From: Gemmatimonadaceae bacterium | GTDB lineage: Bacteria; Gemmatimonadota; Gemmatimonadetes; Gemmatimonadales; Gemmatimonadaceae | Length of the DNA: 64,000 bases | NCBI GenBank assembly: GCA_035533015.1 | Contig: DATLUQ010000036.1 | Coordinates: 36,364 to 100,363 of the forward strand | Reading direction: 5' to 3' | In this document: positions 32,593 through 41,926 of the stretch, piece by piece | Layout of the letters: each line of letters opens with the position of its first letter | How positions within the stretch are numbered: the stretch's first letter is position 1 | Position numbers and translations under genes: made by a program | Notes under the pieces: generated by a model | Told to the model about the DNA's origin: nothing | Database searches by the model: none | The model's input: the letters and a program-made list of their open reading frames with translations, nothing else

Positions 32593-33295
32593 CTGGCTGG
32601 CCGCCGGCAATCAGGTCGCGGAGCGCCGTCTGCACGCGACCCGCGAACGCCACGGGGTCGGCACCCTCCGGACCCGTGGCCGCCGGCGGCATCATCGGAT
32701 GCCCGAAGCGATATTCCAGCCGTACCGGCAGCGGAAACGGCGGCACCCACAGGCTCACCCCTCGCACCGAGATCCGCGCCAGATGCTGGTGGTCGGCGCC
32801 GGCGATGGCGAACGGCAGCACCGGCACCCCGGCGGCGATGGCGAGCCGCGCGAAGCCCGTACGCCCTTCCCACCGCAGCGTGTCGCGCGCACCGTAGAGT
32901 TCCCGCGTGCCACCCGGAAAGATCAGCAGCGATTCGCCCTGCGCGAGCACCGCCAGCGCGTGTTCCTCGGTGGCCGGCACCGCGTTCACGTTCCGGCGCA
33001 TCCAGCCCAGCACCGGCGTCCGATGAATGGACGTGCCGGTCTTCTCGAGCACGCGGATGGCCGGGCGGGCATTGTCCCAGAACGTGAACAGCGCCAGCAT
33101 TATCGTTTCCAGATAGAGAAACGTCTGCGGGTGCTTGGCCACGTAGATCACCGGCCGGTCGGCGGGAATCCGATCCGCACCCACGGCGCGCGCGCGAAAG
33201 TAGTAGCGGGCCAGCACGCGGGCCGCCGGGATGATGACGTGGGTGAGCGCACCATCGCGCTGGAATCGTGGAATGGGGCCCGACGGGGCCGTCAC
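32585..33295 (-). CDS. Lysophospholipid/glycolipid acyltransferase (PlsC-like), first copy
   Basis: 236 residues. VAKHPQTFLYLE is the histidine-containing catalytic box, and LLIFPGGTRELYG is the second block. The overall plan equals that of the next gene in the operon, so they are paralogues. GTG 33295 overlaps the stop of the upstream glycosyltransferase (GTGA). Acylation of a glycosylated lipid is the likely job, given the PimA-like glycosyltransferase in front and the lipid phosphatase behind. No membrane anchor is obvious; the enzyme is probably peripheral. Confidence 0.8.
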   Translation of the reverse strand: MTAPSGPIPRFQRDGALTHVIIPAARVLARYYFRARAVGADRIPADRPVIYVAKHPQTFLYLETIMLALFTFWDNARPAIRVLEKTGTSIHRTPVLGWMRRNVNAVPATEEHALAVLAQGESLLIFPGGTRELYGARDTLRWEGRTGFARLAIAAGVPVLPFAIAGADHQHLARISVRGVSLWVPPFPLPVRLEYRFGHPMMPPAATGPEGADPVAFAGRVQTALRDLIAGGQPDG

Positions 33296-34437
33296 GCCGG
33301 CACGCCGACGACGTCGCGACGGGTCGCGTCCGCCGCGGCCGCGGCGTGCTCGTACAGGGCGTTGATCGTGAGCGCCACCCGGCTCCACGCCAGTTGGTGG
33401 GCCCGTTGCCAGCCCATCTGCACCACGTGGCGGCGCAGCACCTCGTCGTCGGCCGCGCGCAGAATCGCCGCGGCGAGCGCCTCGGGGTTCGCCGGGGGCA
33501 CGAGGATCGCGGCGCCCTCCGTGGCGTCGCGGTAGCCCGGAATGTCGCTCGCCACCACCGGGCGGCCGCTCGCCATGGCCTCGATCAGCACCACGCCGAA
33601 GCTCTCGCCGTGCGTGGAGGGCGCGCAGAACACGTCGCACCACCGGTACATCTCCACCAGCCGGTGATCGTCCACGCGCCCCATGAACACGGCGCCGGAC
33701 CGCCGCACGAGATCGCCGAAGATGAGGGGATCGCCGTGGCCCACCACACGCAGTTCGACGTGACGGCCGCGCTCGCGCAGGAGCGCAGCGGCCGCCAGCA
33801 GATGGCGGAGCCCCTTGCGCGGCTCGTCGCACCGGCCCACGAACAGCAGACGGAGCGCGCCCGATTCGCGCGCCGCGACGGCGGGCACGTCCAACCCCGG
33901 CGGCAGGTGCGGCGTGGCGAACGTGGTGGGATCGATGCCGTTGGGCACGATGTGCATGGGACCGTGGAACACGCGGCGCGCGAAGTCCGCCGCGGGCCCC
34001 GACACCGCGATCCCGAGGCTCAGCCGCCGGAGCGGGCGGGCGAGCGCGCGGCGGGCCAGCGTGGCCATCCGCGGTTCCGATTCCGCGAACGTATGAAAGG
34101 TCGCCACGAGCGGCGCCTCGGCGAAGCGCACGGCGTACCGCGCGGGTCCGGGCACCCACGGCTCGTGCACGTGCACGATGTCGAAGCGCCCGCGCTGGAG
34201 GTACCGCCGCACGGCCGACCCGGAGACCAATAACCCGACGCGCGCCCGCGATCCGTTGGCTCGCACGGGCACCACACCGCGCAGGCTGTCGCACCGCGGC
34301 GGCGTCTCGCCGCTCGCCGGCCCGAGAATCTGCATGTCGTGGCCGAGGCGCTGCAGCGCTTGGGCCAGGGTGATGATATGTCGATTGACTCCGCCATCAT
34401 GAGAAAGATCATATGGCGTGATCAGACAGATGCGCAT
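33292..34437 (-). CDS. GT4-family glycosyltransferase (PimA-like)
   Basis: 381 residues, GT-B fold. The N-terminal ICLITPYDLSHDGGVNRHI is the acceptor-domain start seen in PimA-type mannosyltransferases; VPNGIDPTTF and the EX7E motif in STHGESFGVVLIEAM identify the nucleotide-sugar site. It transfers a hexose from a nucleotide sugar, probably to a membrane lipid. First gene of a chain of five (glycosyltransferase, two acyltransferases, phosphoesterase, DedA), each overlapping the next. The promoter should lie in the 411-base gap upstream. Confidence 0.87.
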   Translation of the reverse strand: MRICLITPYDLSHDGGVNRHIITLAQALQRLGHDMQILGPASGETPPRCDSLRGVVPVRANGSRARVGLLVSGSAVRRYLQRGRFDIVHVHEPWVPGPARYAVRFAEAPLVATFHTFAESEPRMATLARRALARPLRRLSLGIAVSGPAADFARRVFHGPMHIVPNGIDPTTFATPHLPPGLDVPAVAARESGALRLLFVGRCDEPRKGLRHLLAAAALLRERGRHVELRVVGHGDPLIFGDLVRRSGAVFMGRVDDHRLVEMYRWCDVFCAPSTHGESFGVVLIEAMASGRPVVASDIPGYRDATEGAAILVPPANPEALAAAILRAADDEVLRRHVVQMGWQRAHQLAWSRVALTINALYEHAAAAADATRRDVVGVPA

Positions 34438-34848
34438 TGCGGCAGGGTTGGAAGGTCGATCGGGCGGAGGAACCGCGAGCGGAGACGTTCTCCCTGATTC
34501 TTGAGCGGTGCGTCGCCCCAGCCGGCTCGCCGAAGCGGTCTTGATGGGTATGGCGTCCCCAAGTATAAGCCGTGGCCCCGGAGGATCAATCGGGTGACCT
34601 CACCCAAATGTCGAGATTCCGGTCAACACGGTGTGGAATAGACACTTGTGACGCGCCTTGCCAGCACGTCCCCAGCTGTTGCGAGACTGTTACGCGCTGC
34701 TTCTGCCGCGGAGATTGCCCACGAACGGGCACGCCGCCGTCGCGCATTCCGGCGCCTGGGGGTGTCGCCGAACGCACGGATGCCGTAAGGCAGGCCAGCC
34801 GCAAAGCAGTCGCTGGCGCCGACGCGGGTCGAGGCCCCGCCGGACGCG
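34438..34848. promoter_or_regulatory. Intergenic region upstream of the glycolipid operon
   Basis: A 411-base stretch between the first gene of the lipid operon and the stop of the next minus-strand membrane gene. It should contain the operon's promoter. I see no convincing gene, RNA gene or strong inverted repeat. The reading frames in it lack homology-like features. Confidence 0.35.
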
Positions 34849-36255
34849 CTAATCGTGTACCTGCGGCTCGGCCCCGATTCCCTGCTCCGGAATCCGTGCC
34901 ACCAGAAAGGCCGCGAACAGGAATAGCGGCAGGAGCTGCAGCACGAGGCGGTCGAGCGACCGGTGGAGCTGTACGGCGAGGTCCAGCGGCGTGACCACGT
35001 AGACCGCGAAATAGCCGGCGGCCGAGAGCACGATGGCGAACAGCCCCAGACCGATCGCCCGCCGGTCGCCCGACGTACGATCCAGACCGACCACGGCGAG
35101 GAACAACGCCACGAGGATGATGGGGAATCGCGGTAAGATCCGGGCGGCGTACCCGACGATGGTCCAGTACCTCGACATATCCAGAATGCGGTGCAGCGTC
35201 GCCGGTCCCTGTCCGGACACGAGATCGTTGGGCGGCGCGAATGCCAATTTGAAATACGCCACCATGGCCAGCACCGGAATGAGCCCCGCCAGAAAGGCGT
35301 AGATCGCACGACGATCGGCGCGGTCACGAAGGAATCGGCGATGCGCCACCAACAATCCAGCGAACAGAATCAGGACATAAAGGAGACCCTCGTTCTTGGT
35401 CCAGGCCGCGAGTCCGGCGCAAAGGCCCGACGCGGCGAGAAGCCACGAGGCATCCTCGGTCATTCGTTCCGCGAGGGCGAAGAACACGATCGTCGCAAGG
35501 AAGAAGAAGGCGAGCGGAAGATCGGCGTACTGCCACGCGCTGCTGTTCAGGAAGAACGGCGTGCCCAGCAGGGCCACGCCAACGAGCGCCCCATGCCGTC
35601 TGCCGCGAAGCAGCCAGACGGAGCCGGCGAGAAGTCCGAGGGTCGCGTACGCGAAGAGGCCGCTCACGACGATGGGAACGACGACGCTGTCCCGACCGAC
35701 ATACAGCCAGCCGCGCACCACCGATCCCGGAAGCAGGAGCGGGTAGTCGGGATGGATGCCAAGGACCTGCGAGAACGCGTGATGCCACGTCGCGCCTCCC
35801 AGGTACACGAACCGCGCAGTCAGATTGTAGATGCCCCACGCATCCCAGTTGCCCTGTGGTGTTTCAAGGACGAAGGCGACCGTCGTGATCAGCGCGATCA
35901 CCAGCAGGCCGACCATGCCCCACCCCATGGTGCGATCGAGGCGGCCGGGCGGGGCCGGCATGGGGAGCCCGGCCTCGCTTCCGGGCGTGCGGCGCGCCCG
36001 AACCCGCGCCAGCAGCACGAGCAGCACGAGGACGATGACGTCTGCGCCGACCGCCGGTAACCGGACCGGACCGAAGAGGACGAGCGCGATGAACTGCGCG
36101 CACGAGCCGATGCCCATGCCGAGGCCGATGGCCAGCGCAAGGCGCACGGTGGCTATGGGCAGGCGCCGTGGCGTCTGGGCGGGCCAGATCGCCGAGACCG
36201 CCGCGTAGCCGATGAGCATTGTGATGGCGAGCCACACGAAGAGGCCGATCGTCAC
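34849..36255 (-). CDS. Integral membrane protein, GT-C glycosyltransferase-like
   Basis: 468 residues with about eleven membrane helices. The luminal-loop segment NWDAWGIYNLTARFVYLGG, including the acidic Asp-Ala-Trp, and LGIHPDYPLLLPGSVV match the ArnT/PMT-like proteins that use polyprenyl-phosphate sugars. AAWTKNEGLLYVLILFAG is typical of the same group. Substrate unknown. The start ATG 36255 overlaps the stop of the preceding small gene by ATGA, so the two are coupled. Likely acts on lipid-linked sugars on the periplasmic side. Confidence 0.75.
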   Translation of the reverse strand: MTIGLFVWLAITMLIGYAAVSAIWPAQTPRRLPIATVRLALAIGLGMGIGSCAQFIALVLFGPVRLPAVGADVIVLVLLVLLARVRARRTPGSEAGLPMPAPPGRLDRTMGWGMVGLLVIALITTVAFVLETPQGNWDAWGIYNLTARFVYLGGATWHHAFSQVLGIHPDYPLLLPGSVVRGWLYVGRDSVVVPIVVSGLFAYATLGLLAGSVWLLRGRRHGALVGVALLGTPFFLNSSAWQYADLPLAFFFLATIVFFALAERMTEDASWLLAASGLCAGLAAWTKNEGLLYVLILFAGLLVAHRRFLRDRADRRAIYAFLAGLIPVLAMVAYFKLAFAPPNDLVSGQGPATLHRILDMSRYWTIVGYAARILPRFPIILVALFLAVVGLDRTSGDRRAIGLGLFAIVLSAAGYFAVYVVTPLDLAVQLHRSLDRLVLQLLPLFLFAAFLVARIPEQGIGAEPQVHD

Positions 36256-36683
36256 GGCGCCCCCCGGCTGAGCAGGAGGACGCCCCGCCCATAGTCATGA
36301 ACGAGGCGCAGGCCCATCGCGGCGAGCCCGGCACTATCCGGTGGGGCATGAACGAAGTTGCCCAGGATGCGACTCAGCGTGTCACTGTCGAAGATCAGGT
36401 CGGGTGCAAAGGCGTATTGCGTCTGGACGAAGGCTGTCTGATACCCGTTGTCGGGCATGTCGCGAGGAATGTCACTCGCGTAGCCCAACGCCTGGTCGGC
36501 TGGGAGGTCCCGTCGCAGGACGGCGAAGCGGGCCTGATTGACGGCGAAGGAATCGGGCAACGCGCCCTGGACCGCGCTGTGGATGGCCCACAGGTTGGCG
36601 CGGGCCAGGCGGATCTCCCGAAAGCCGGACCACGCGACCAGTAACACGACGCCGACGGCGATCCGAACGCTAGCACGGGCCAT
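36252..36683 (-). CDS. Conserved-looking hypothetical protein with N-terminal membrane helix
   Basis: 143 residues with one hydrophobic N-terminal helix (about residues 5-20) and a soluble remainder containing DLPADQALGYASD and a C-terminal LRLVHDYGRGVLLLSRG. No family recognised. ATG 36683, six bases after GAGAG, is preferred over an in-frame TTG at 36689. It overlaps the GT-C-like gene downstream, suggesting a small exported partner of that enzyme. Such DxP/YASD-type proteins next to GT-C genes are common, but a role cannot be claimed. Confidence 0.6.
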   Translation of the reverse strand: MARASVRIAVGVVLLVAWSGFREIRLARANLWAIHSAVQGALPDSFAVNQARFAVLRRDLPADQALGYASDIPRDMPDNGYQTAFVQTQYAFAPDLIFDSDTLSRILGNFVHAPPDSAGLAAMGLRLVHDYGRGVLLLSRGAP

Positions 36684-36866
36684 GGTCAACTCTCGTTCGC
36701 GTGGAGATCGGACGGAGACCCCGGAATCGGGATCTCAGATTGGTGGCAGGATGGCGAAGAATTTGTCCGTGGACCGAAATGGCGTCAAGGACGATCGGTG
36801 GCGACGTCTCGATGCTCGGATACGCGCAGGCTTTCCTCCGCGGGCTCTGGCCGCCATTTTCCGCCG

Positions 36867-38069
36867 ATGCAACTCGAGGCCCCGAACGTTCCGGAGGCGT
36901 CGCCGCCGGCGAGGTCGGCGACCCTGCGATGGTTGGCCGCCCTGTACGGCGTGACCGCCGTCGGCGTCGCGCTGCAACGCACGCTGTTCCCGCCGCCGGA
37001 GAACAACATCGTGATCTTCCGGGCGGCTTTCCACCACCTGATGGCCGGGCAGAATCTGTACGCGGCCTATCCTGCGATCTATACGGACTATTTTAAGTAC
37101 AGTCCGACGTTCGCCCTGTTGTTCGCGCCCTTTGCCCTGTTGCCGCTGGTACCGGGCTACGTGCTCTGGGCGCTCGTGTGCGCGGCCGCCGTCTTCATAG
37201 GCATGACGCGCGTGCTGCCGCCGCGGCAGGCGGCGATCGCGCTCGCCATCGCGTGGCTCGGCGTATTGGGCGACATGCAGCGGGCGCAGAGCAACGCCCT
37301 GTGCGCTGGGTTGATGATGCTCGGATGGGCGGCGATGGAGCGCGACCGCCAATGGCGGGCGGCCGGCGCAATCATGGCCGGCGGGTTCATCAAGCTCTTT
37401 CCGGTGGCCGCGCTGGCCGGCGCGATCTTTCACCAGCGGAAGTGGCGGTTTGCGACCATCGTAGCCGTCACGATCGTCGTGGGTGCCGCCCTTCCGTTGG
37501 TGGCGGTGCATTGGTCTTCATTGAGCGCGCAGTATCACTGGTGGCGCGCTACCGAGACGCGCGACGCCGTGCCGCTCCCACGCTACGGCGTGAGCGGCGC
37601 GGAGCTGTATGCCGGGCTGATGGGGCAGTTCCGGGTCTGGTTCGGCGTGCAGTGGCCCTTCTGGCCCACCCAGCTCGCCGGGATCGTCGTGCTCCTCGCG
37701 CCGCTGCTCCGCGGGCCGGCCGCGTGGACCCGGCAGTTCCGGATCACGTTCCTCGCGTCGATTCTGGTGTTCTGTGTGCTGTTCAACCATCAGGCCGAAT
37801 CGCCGTCGTACTCGATCGCCATGATCGGGGCCGCGGTCTGGTTCGCCGCTTCGGAACGGACCTGGTGGCGTACGGCCCTCACCGTGGCGTGCCTCGTCAT
37901 TGTGAATTTCGTATCGCCCGACCTGATGCCCCACGCGTTCTACGACGGCTTCTACGTCAAGTATCTCGTCAAGACGGTGCCGTTGATTCCGCTCTGGTTC
38001 GCCATGCAGGGCGAGTTGTGGGGGCTGGTCCCCGTCGACGAGTTTCGCGCCGCGGCCACCGACGCGTGA
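36867..38069 (+). CDS. GT87-family (DUF2029-like) membrane glycosyltransferase
   Basis: 400 residues with about ten membrane helices. IFRAAFHHLMAGQNLYAAYP and YFKYSPTFALLFAPFALLP are the family signatures, with the acidic residue replaced by an Asn/Arg context in the first loop; GFIKLFPVAAL and FNHQAESPSYSIAM are further conserved blocks. The family transfers mannose or arabinose from polyprenyl phosphate in the periplasm. ATG 36867 is chosen because the upstream in-frame extension is basic and lies in the divergent promoter gap (36684-36866). Confidence 0.8.
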   Translation: MQLEAPNVPEASPPARSATLRWLAALYGVTAVGVALQRTLFPPPENNIVIFRAAFHHLMAGQNLYAAYPAIYTDYFKYSPTFALLFAPFALLPLVPGYVLWALVCAAAVFIGMTRVLPPRQAAIALAIAWLGVLGDMQRAQSNALCAGLMMLGWAAMERDRQWRAAGAIMAGGFIKLFPVAALAGAIFHQRKWRFATIVAVTIVVGAALPLVAVHWSSLSAQYHWWRATETRDAVPLPRYGVSGAELYAGLMGQFRVWFGVQWPFWPTQLAGIVVLLAPLLRGPAAWTRQFRITFLASILVFCVLFNHQAESPSYSIAMIGAAVWFAASERTWWRTALTVACLVIVNFVSPDLMPHAFYDGFYVKYLVKTVPLIPLWFAMQGELWGLVPVDEFRAAATDA

Positions 38070-38075
38070 GCGGCG

Positions 38076-38885
38076 TCAGAGTGCGCTGAAATCGACGAGG
38101 GCGATCTCGAAGCGCTGGAACAGGGCAACGAGCGCCGGATCGGTGAGCGCCGCTCGCTCGCGCTCGCGCGGCCACGTGTAGCCGTCGATCGCGGCGAGCG
38201 CGGCGTCCACGCGTCCCGGGTGCACCATCAGCTCGCTGGTGCCGCAGGGCAAAGAGCCCAGCACATGCGCCAACCGTGACGCAAACCGGCGGCGGCCCTG
38301 CAGCGACATGCCGATGAAGTGATCCGGCGCGTGCGTCGGGGGCGCCCCGATGGACGACAGGCGCCACGACCACGCGACGAGCGCCCCGCGCACCTGACCC
38401 GCCGGGTCGCCGCCGAACCGGAGCGGCGATTCGACCGGCCGCCGAAGCGGAAGGCCGTGCGCCACGGCCACCCGCGCCACAGCGCCGTGCACCACGGGCA
38501 ACGCATGGGTATGGCGGTGGGAATCAATATGGGTGACGCGAATGCCGGCGCCGGCCAGCGCGGCAAGTTGCGCCTCGCACTCCGCGACGATGTCGTCCGT
38601 CCTGAGGGCCCCGCGCAGTGCCCGGCGCGCCAGCGCGCCCAGCGACAGGAACTCGCCGGTCGGGCGGCGGAGTGACGCCGCCGCGGTGAGCGGGGTGCCA
38701 AGGAGAAGATTGAAGTGGAGTCCCACGCCCAGGGTCGACGTGGCGCGCGCCCGTGCAGCCGCGTCGTCCCAGCCCGGGCAGTGCACCATCATGGACGTGG
38801 AACTGACGGTCCCGGCGGCGTGTGCCTCGAGAATGCCCGCCGTGACCGCCGGCGAAAGGCCGAAGTCGTCGGCGTTGACGATCAG
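38076..38885 (-). CDS. YdjC/ChbG-HpnK-like carbohydrate deacetylase, non-canonical start
   Basis: About 269 residues. The catalytic N-terminal block LIVNADDFGLSPAVTAGI, with its metal-binding Asp pair, is encoded upstream of the first ATG (38792). Later blocks THIDSHRHTHALPVVH and ELMVHPGRVD are also typical. ChbG/HpnK enzymes deacetylate N-acetyl sugars, including the hopanoid glucosamine. Between the in-frame stop at 38946-38948 and the conserved block there is no ATG, GTG or TTG. CTG 38885, at the Leu of LIVNADD, is used here as a best guess. Follows the GT2 gene by 28 bases, as in glycolipid or hopanoid clusters. Confidence 0.7.
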   Translation of the reverse strand: MIVNADDFGLSPAVTAGILEAHAAGTVSSTSMMVHCPGWDDAAARARATSTLGVGLHFNLLLGTPLTAAASLRRPTGEFLSLGALARRALRGALRTDDIVAECEAQLAALAGAGIRVTHIDSHRHTHALPVVHGAVARVAVAHGLPLRRPVESPLRFGGDPAGQVRGALVAWSWRLSSIGAPPTHAPDHFIGMSLQGRRRFASRLAHVLGSLPCGTSELMVHPGRVDAALAAIDGYTWPRERERAALTDPALVALFQRFEIALVDFSAL

Positions 38886-38913
38886 CCGGCGCGCCGGCGT
38901 GCGCGCGCTTCGC

Positions 38914-39687
38914 TCAGTCGTAGCGGCCTCGCCAGCCGTTGAGCTTCACGTGAAGCAGGTTGGCGGCCATCGTCCCCGCCGCCTTGACGAACCGCACGGT
39001 GGACGGTTCCTCATCGTAGCGGAAGTGCACCGCCGTCTGTCGAACGGCCAGCGCGTGCCGCTGGGCCACGTACAGCACTTCGACGTCGAACCCGAAGCGC
39101 GGAATGGTCACGCGCGGGAACACCGCCTCGGCGGCGCGGGCCGTGAACCCCTTGAGACCGGCCTGCGTATCCAGTACGCCGCGCAGCAACACCGACCGGA
39201 CCATCAGGTTGAAGGCGCGGCTCATGACATGACGCGTATAGAGATACCGGAAGAAATTCGGGCTCATCAGATAGCGGGACTCGGGCAGCACGCGGCAGGC
39301 GATGGCCACGTCGGCCCCCGCTTCGAGATCGCGCAGGATCTTGTTGATCTCGGTTGGAGGATACGCGAGGTCCGCGTCCATGAACACGCGGTACCGACCG
39401 CGCGCGGCGAGCATGCCGCGTCGGACGCTCGCCCCCTTGCCCTGGTTGGGATCGTTGCGGAGCAGTACGACCGTCGGATTCGAGGCCACGAATTCACGCA
39501 GCGCGCGCGCCGTCGACTCGGCACTCCCATCGTCGACCAGGATGAGTTCGGAAGTGTACGGCTGCGCGGCCAGGAATTCCTTCAGCTGGCACAGGTTCGC
39601 GGGAAGCCGCGCGGCCCCGTTATAGACCGGCACGACGAGGGTCAGGAACGGCGTGTCGCCGCCCGAGGCACTCCCGCCAGGGAGCAT
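38914..39687 (-). CDS. Family 2 glycosyltransferase, dolichyl-phosphate-mannose-synthase-like
   Basis: 257 residues, GT-A fold. LTLVVPVYNGAARLPANL opens the domain; VDDGSAEST and MDADLAYPP supply the nucleotide-sugar and metal-binding aspartates; DTQAGLKGF is the conserved motif of polyprenyl-phosphate sugar synthases. It transfers a sugar to a lipid carrier, which would feed the GT-C and GT87 enzymes nearby. Start ATG 39687 lies two bases past the stop of the potassium-transporter gene. Predicted cytoplasmic, membrane-associated. Confidence 0.88.
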   Translation of the reverse strand: MLPGGSASGGDTPFLTLVVPVYNGAARLPANLCQLKEFLAAQPYTSELILVDDGSAESTARALREFVASNPTVVLLRNDPNQGKGASVRRGMLAARGRYRVFMDADLAYPPTEINKILRDLEAGADVAIACRVLPESRYLMSPNFFRYLYTRHVMSRAFNLMVRSVLLRGVLDTQAGLKGFTARAAEAVFPRVTIPRFGFDVEVLYVAQRHALAVRQTAVHFRYDEEPSTVRFVKAAGTMAANLLHVKLNGWRGRYD

Positions 39688-39689
39688 GA

Positions 39690-41630
39690 CTATTCGTGGC
39701 CCCGCGCCGTGGCCGGCGCCGGAACCGGGTCCTCCCGGAACGCCAGATCCTGCAGCCGCGCCGCGTGCCCCAGCAGGTACGGCACGGCCGTGACCACGAC
39801 CTTGGGCCGGAACAGGAGCGCGGTCCGGATGTACAGGGCCGTCTTGTTGTGCAGCAGGTGCTCCCACCAGTGGTGCGGCACGATCTCCGGCACGATCACG
39901 GTTACCAGATCCGCCTCGCCGTGCTCTTCCAATCCCTTCACATAGTCCACGATCGGGCGGATCACCGAGCGATACGGCGACTCGAGCACCACCAGCGGCA
40001 CGTCGATGTCCCACGCCTCCCATTGGGCGCGAAATGCCGCGGTCGCGGCACCATCGACCCCCACGGTCACGGCGCGCACGTCTTCTGAGATCGTCGTCGC
40101 GTAGACGAGCGCGCCCGCCGTGGCCTTGGTGATCCCACTCACCGGCACGACCACGGTATGGTGCAGGAACATCAACGGCGACTGTCCCGTGTACCTGATC
40201 TCCTCCGCGAACCGCACGTAGTGGCGGTGAATCGCAACCAGCAGCCAGATGATGAGTGGAATGATCAGGACCACGATCCATGCGCCGTGCAGGAACTTGG
40301 TGGCGATCTGCACGATGAACACGAGCGCCGTGGCGACCGCGCCGAGTCCGTTGAGCGCCGCCCGCCACCCCCACCCCTTGCTCCGCGCCTTGAACCAGTG
40401 CTTCACCATGCCGGCCTGCGAGAGGGTGAAGCAGAGGAACACCCCGATCGCATACAACGGAATGAGCGCCGAGGTGTCGCCGTGGAACAGCCACACCAGC
40501 AGGATGGCCACCAGCGACAGCGCGACGATGCCGTTGGAGAAGGCCAGCCGGTCGCCACGCGCTGCGAGCTGGTGCGGCATGTAGCGGTCCTCGGCCAGCA
40601 GACTCGACAGGCGTGGGAAGTCGGCGAAGGCCGTATTGGCCGCCAGGACGAGCACGGCGAACGTGGAATACTGGAGCAGGTAGTACGCCCATCCTCCGCC
40701 GAACACGTGGCGCCCCAATTGCGACAACACGGTCTCGTTGGCGCTCGGCATCACGCCGTACCGTTGCGCGAGAATGCTCGTGCCAATGAAGAAGGTGCCG
40801 AGAATCGCCGCCATCCAGCCCAGTGTGATGGCGGCATTCTTCGGCGCCGGCGTGCGGAACGCGGTGACGCCGTTCGAGATGGCTTCCGTACCGGTCATCG
40901 CTACGCATCCTTCTGCGAACGCGCGGAGCATGAGGAACACCAGCGCGAATCCGGCGAATCCGCCGCCCATGGCCGTCCCGTGCGCCTGCGAAACGACGTC
41001 CACGCGCACGGGACCGGCCGACGGCGCCAGCGTGTGGGCGAAGGCCAGCCGGAACAGGCCCACGCCGAGGAGCGCGAGCATCGACGCGATGAAGATGTAC
41101 GTCGGCACGCTGAAGGCCGCCCCTGATTCGCGAACCCCTCGCAAATTCACCATGGCGAGGAGGGCGATGGCGGCCACGCACATCGTCACCGTCCAGGGGG
41201 CCAACGCCGGGTAGGCCGACGTGATGGCTGCGACGCCGCTGGAAATGGACACGGCCACGGTCAGGATATAGTCGGTGAGCAGCGCGGCGGCGGCCACCAG
41301 TCCGGCGCCGATCCCGAGGTTGTCCTTGGCTACCGTGTACGAGCCGCCCCCGTTCGGATACGCGAAGATCGTCTGCCGATACGAGAGCGCCACCAGCATC
41401 AGCAGGCCGACGATGACCGCCGAAATGGGGAGCACGTACCGCAGCGCCATCGTGCCGAGGACGGCGAGCACGATGAGGATCTGCTCCGTGGCATAGGCCA
41501 CGGAGGAGATGGCATCGGACGAAAGGACGGCGAGCGCGGTCTTCTTGTTCAGCCGCTCGTGCTCGAGCCGATCCGAAGGAAGGGGCCGGCCGACGAGCAG
41601 CCGTTTGACCCCGAAAATTGCGTTGGCCAT
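39690..41630 (-). CDS. KimA-like potassium/proton symporter (APC superfamily)
   Basis: 646 residues with twelve membrane helices and a soluble C-terminal domain, as in Bacillus KimA. Closely matching blocks are LSSDAISSVAYATEQILI, SYRQTIFAYPNGGGSYTVAK, TGTEAISNGVTAF, VLAANTAFADFPRLSSLLA and ARGDRLAFSNGI. KimA imports K+ with H+ and is controlled by c-di-AMP in Firmicutes; that control is not shown here. ATG 41630 gives the N-terminus MANAIFGVKRLLVGRPL, which aligns with KimA; longer in-frame starts are rejected. First gene of an operon with the GT2 and YdjC-like genes. Confidence 0.87.
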   Translation of the reverse strand: MANAIFGVKRLLVGRPLPSDRLEHERLNKKTALAVLSSDAISSVAYATEQILIVLAVLGTMALRYVLPISAVIVGLLMLVALSYRQTIFAYPNGGGSYTVAKDNLGIGAGLVAAAALLTDYILTVAVSISSGVAAITSAYPALAPWTVTMCVAAIALLAMVNLRGVRESGAAFSVPTYIFIASMLALLGVGLFRLAFAHTLAPSAGPVRVDVVSQAHGTAMGGGFAGFALVFLMLRAFAEGCVAMTGTEAISNGVTAFRTPAPKNAAITLGWMAAILGTFFIGTSILAQRYGVMPSANETVLSQLGRHVFGGGWAYYLLQYSTFAVLVLAANTAFADFPRLSSLLAEDRYMPHQLAARGDRLAFSNGIVALSLVAILLVWLFHGDTSALIPLYAIGVFLCFTLSQAGMVKHWFKARSKGWGWRAALNGLGAVATALVFIVQIATKFLHGAWIVVLIIPLIIWLLVAIHRHYVRFAEEIRYTGQSPLMFLHHTVVVPVSGITKATAGALVYATTISEDVRAVTVGVDGAATAAFRAQWEAWDIDVPLVVLESPYRSVIRPIVDYVKGLEEHGEADLVTVIVPEIVPHHWWEHLLHNKTALYIRTALLFRPKVVVTAVPYLLGHAARLQDLAFREDPVPAPATARGHE

Positions 41631-41926
41631 GCCTGGGGTGATGGATCTGCGAGCCGGCCGCCTGATCGATCGCCGAATCGCCATCAAGCATAGCGCATCA
41701 GGGGCCAAGGCGCACATGATCCGGGAATTCCGGACCCACCCGCCTGCACGACTTCTTAGCGCGATGGTCGAGCGTTTCCGCCGCACCGGGAGTGCAATCC
41801 GGTACCAACCGCGGTACGATTCCAGGTCCGCAGTTCATCGTCAGACCAGCGACGTCATCCACCAGGACGGCTGGCCACGCATATGGGGTCCGGATGCACC
41901 GGTTCGCCCAACTCACTAATTCCCAA

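Noticed and set aside
34572..34994. Plus-strand reading frame in the gap before the GT-C gene
   Set aside because: Arg/Ala-rich composition, no ribosome-binding site and overlap with the end of a solid membrane-protein gene mark it as a shadow.
38076..38792. YdjC-like gene starting at ATG 38792
   Set aside because: This start would delete the NADDFG metal-binding motif, which is perfectly encoded just upstream in the same frame.
41631..41926. Possible c-di-AMP riboswitch before the KimA-like gene
   Set aside because: KimA in Firmicutes can be riboswitch-controlled, so I looked for a structured leader, but no matching conserved stems could be recognised by eye.
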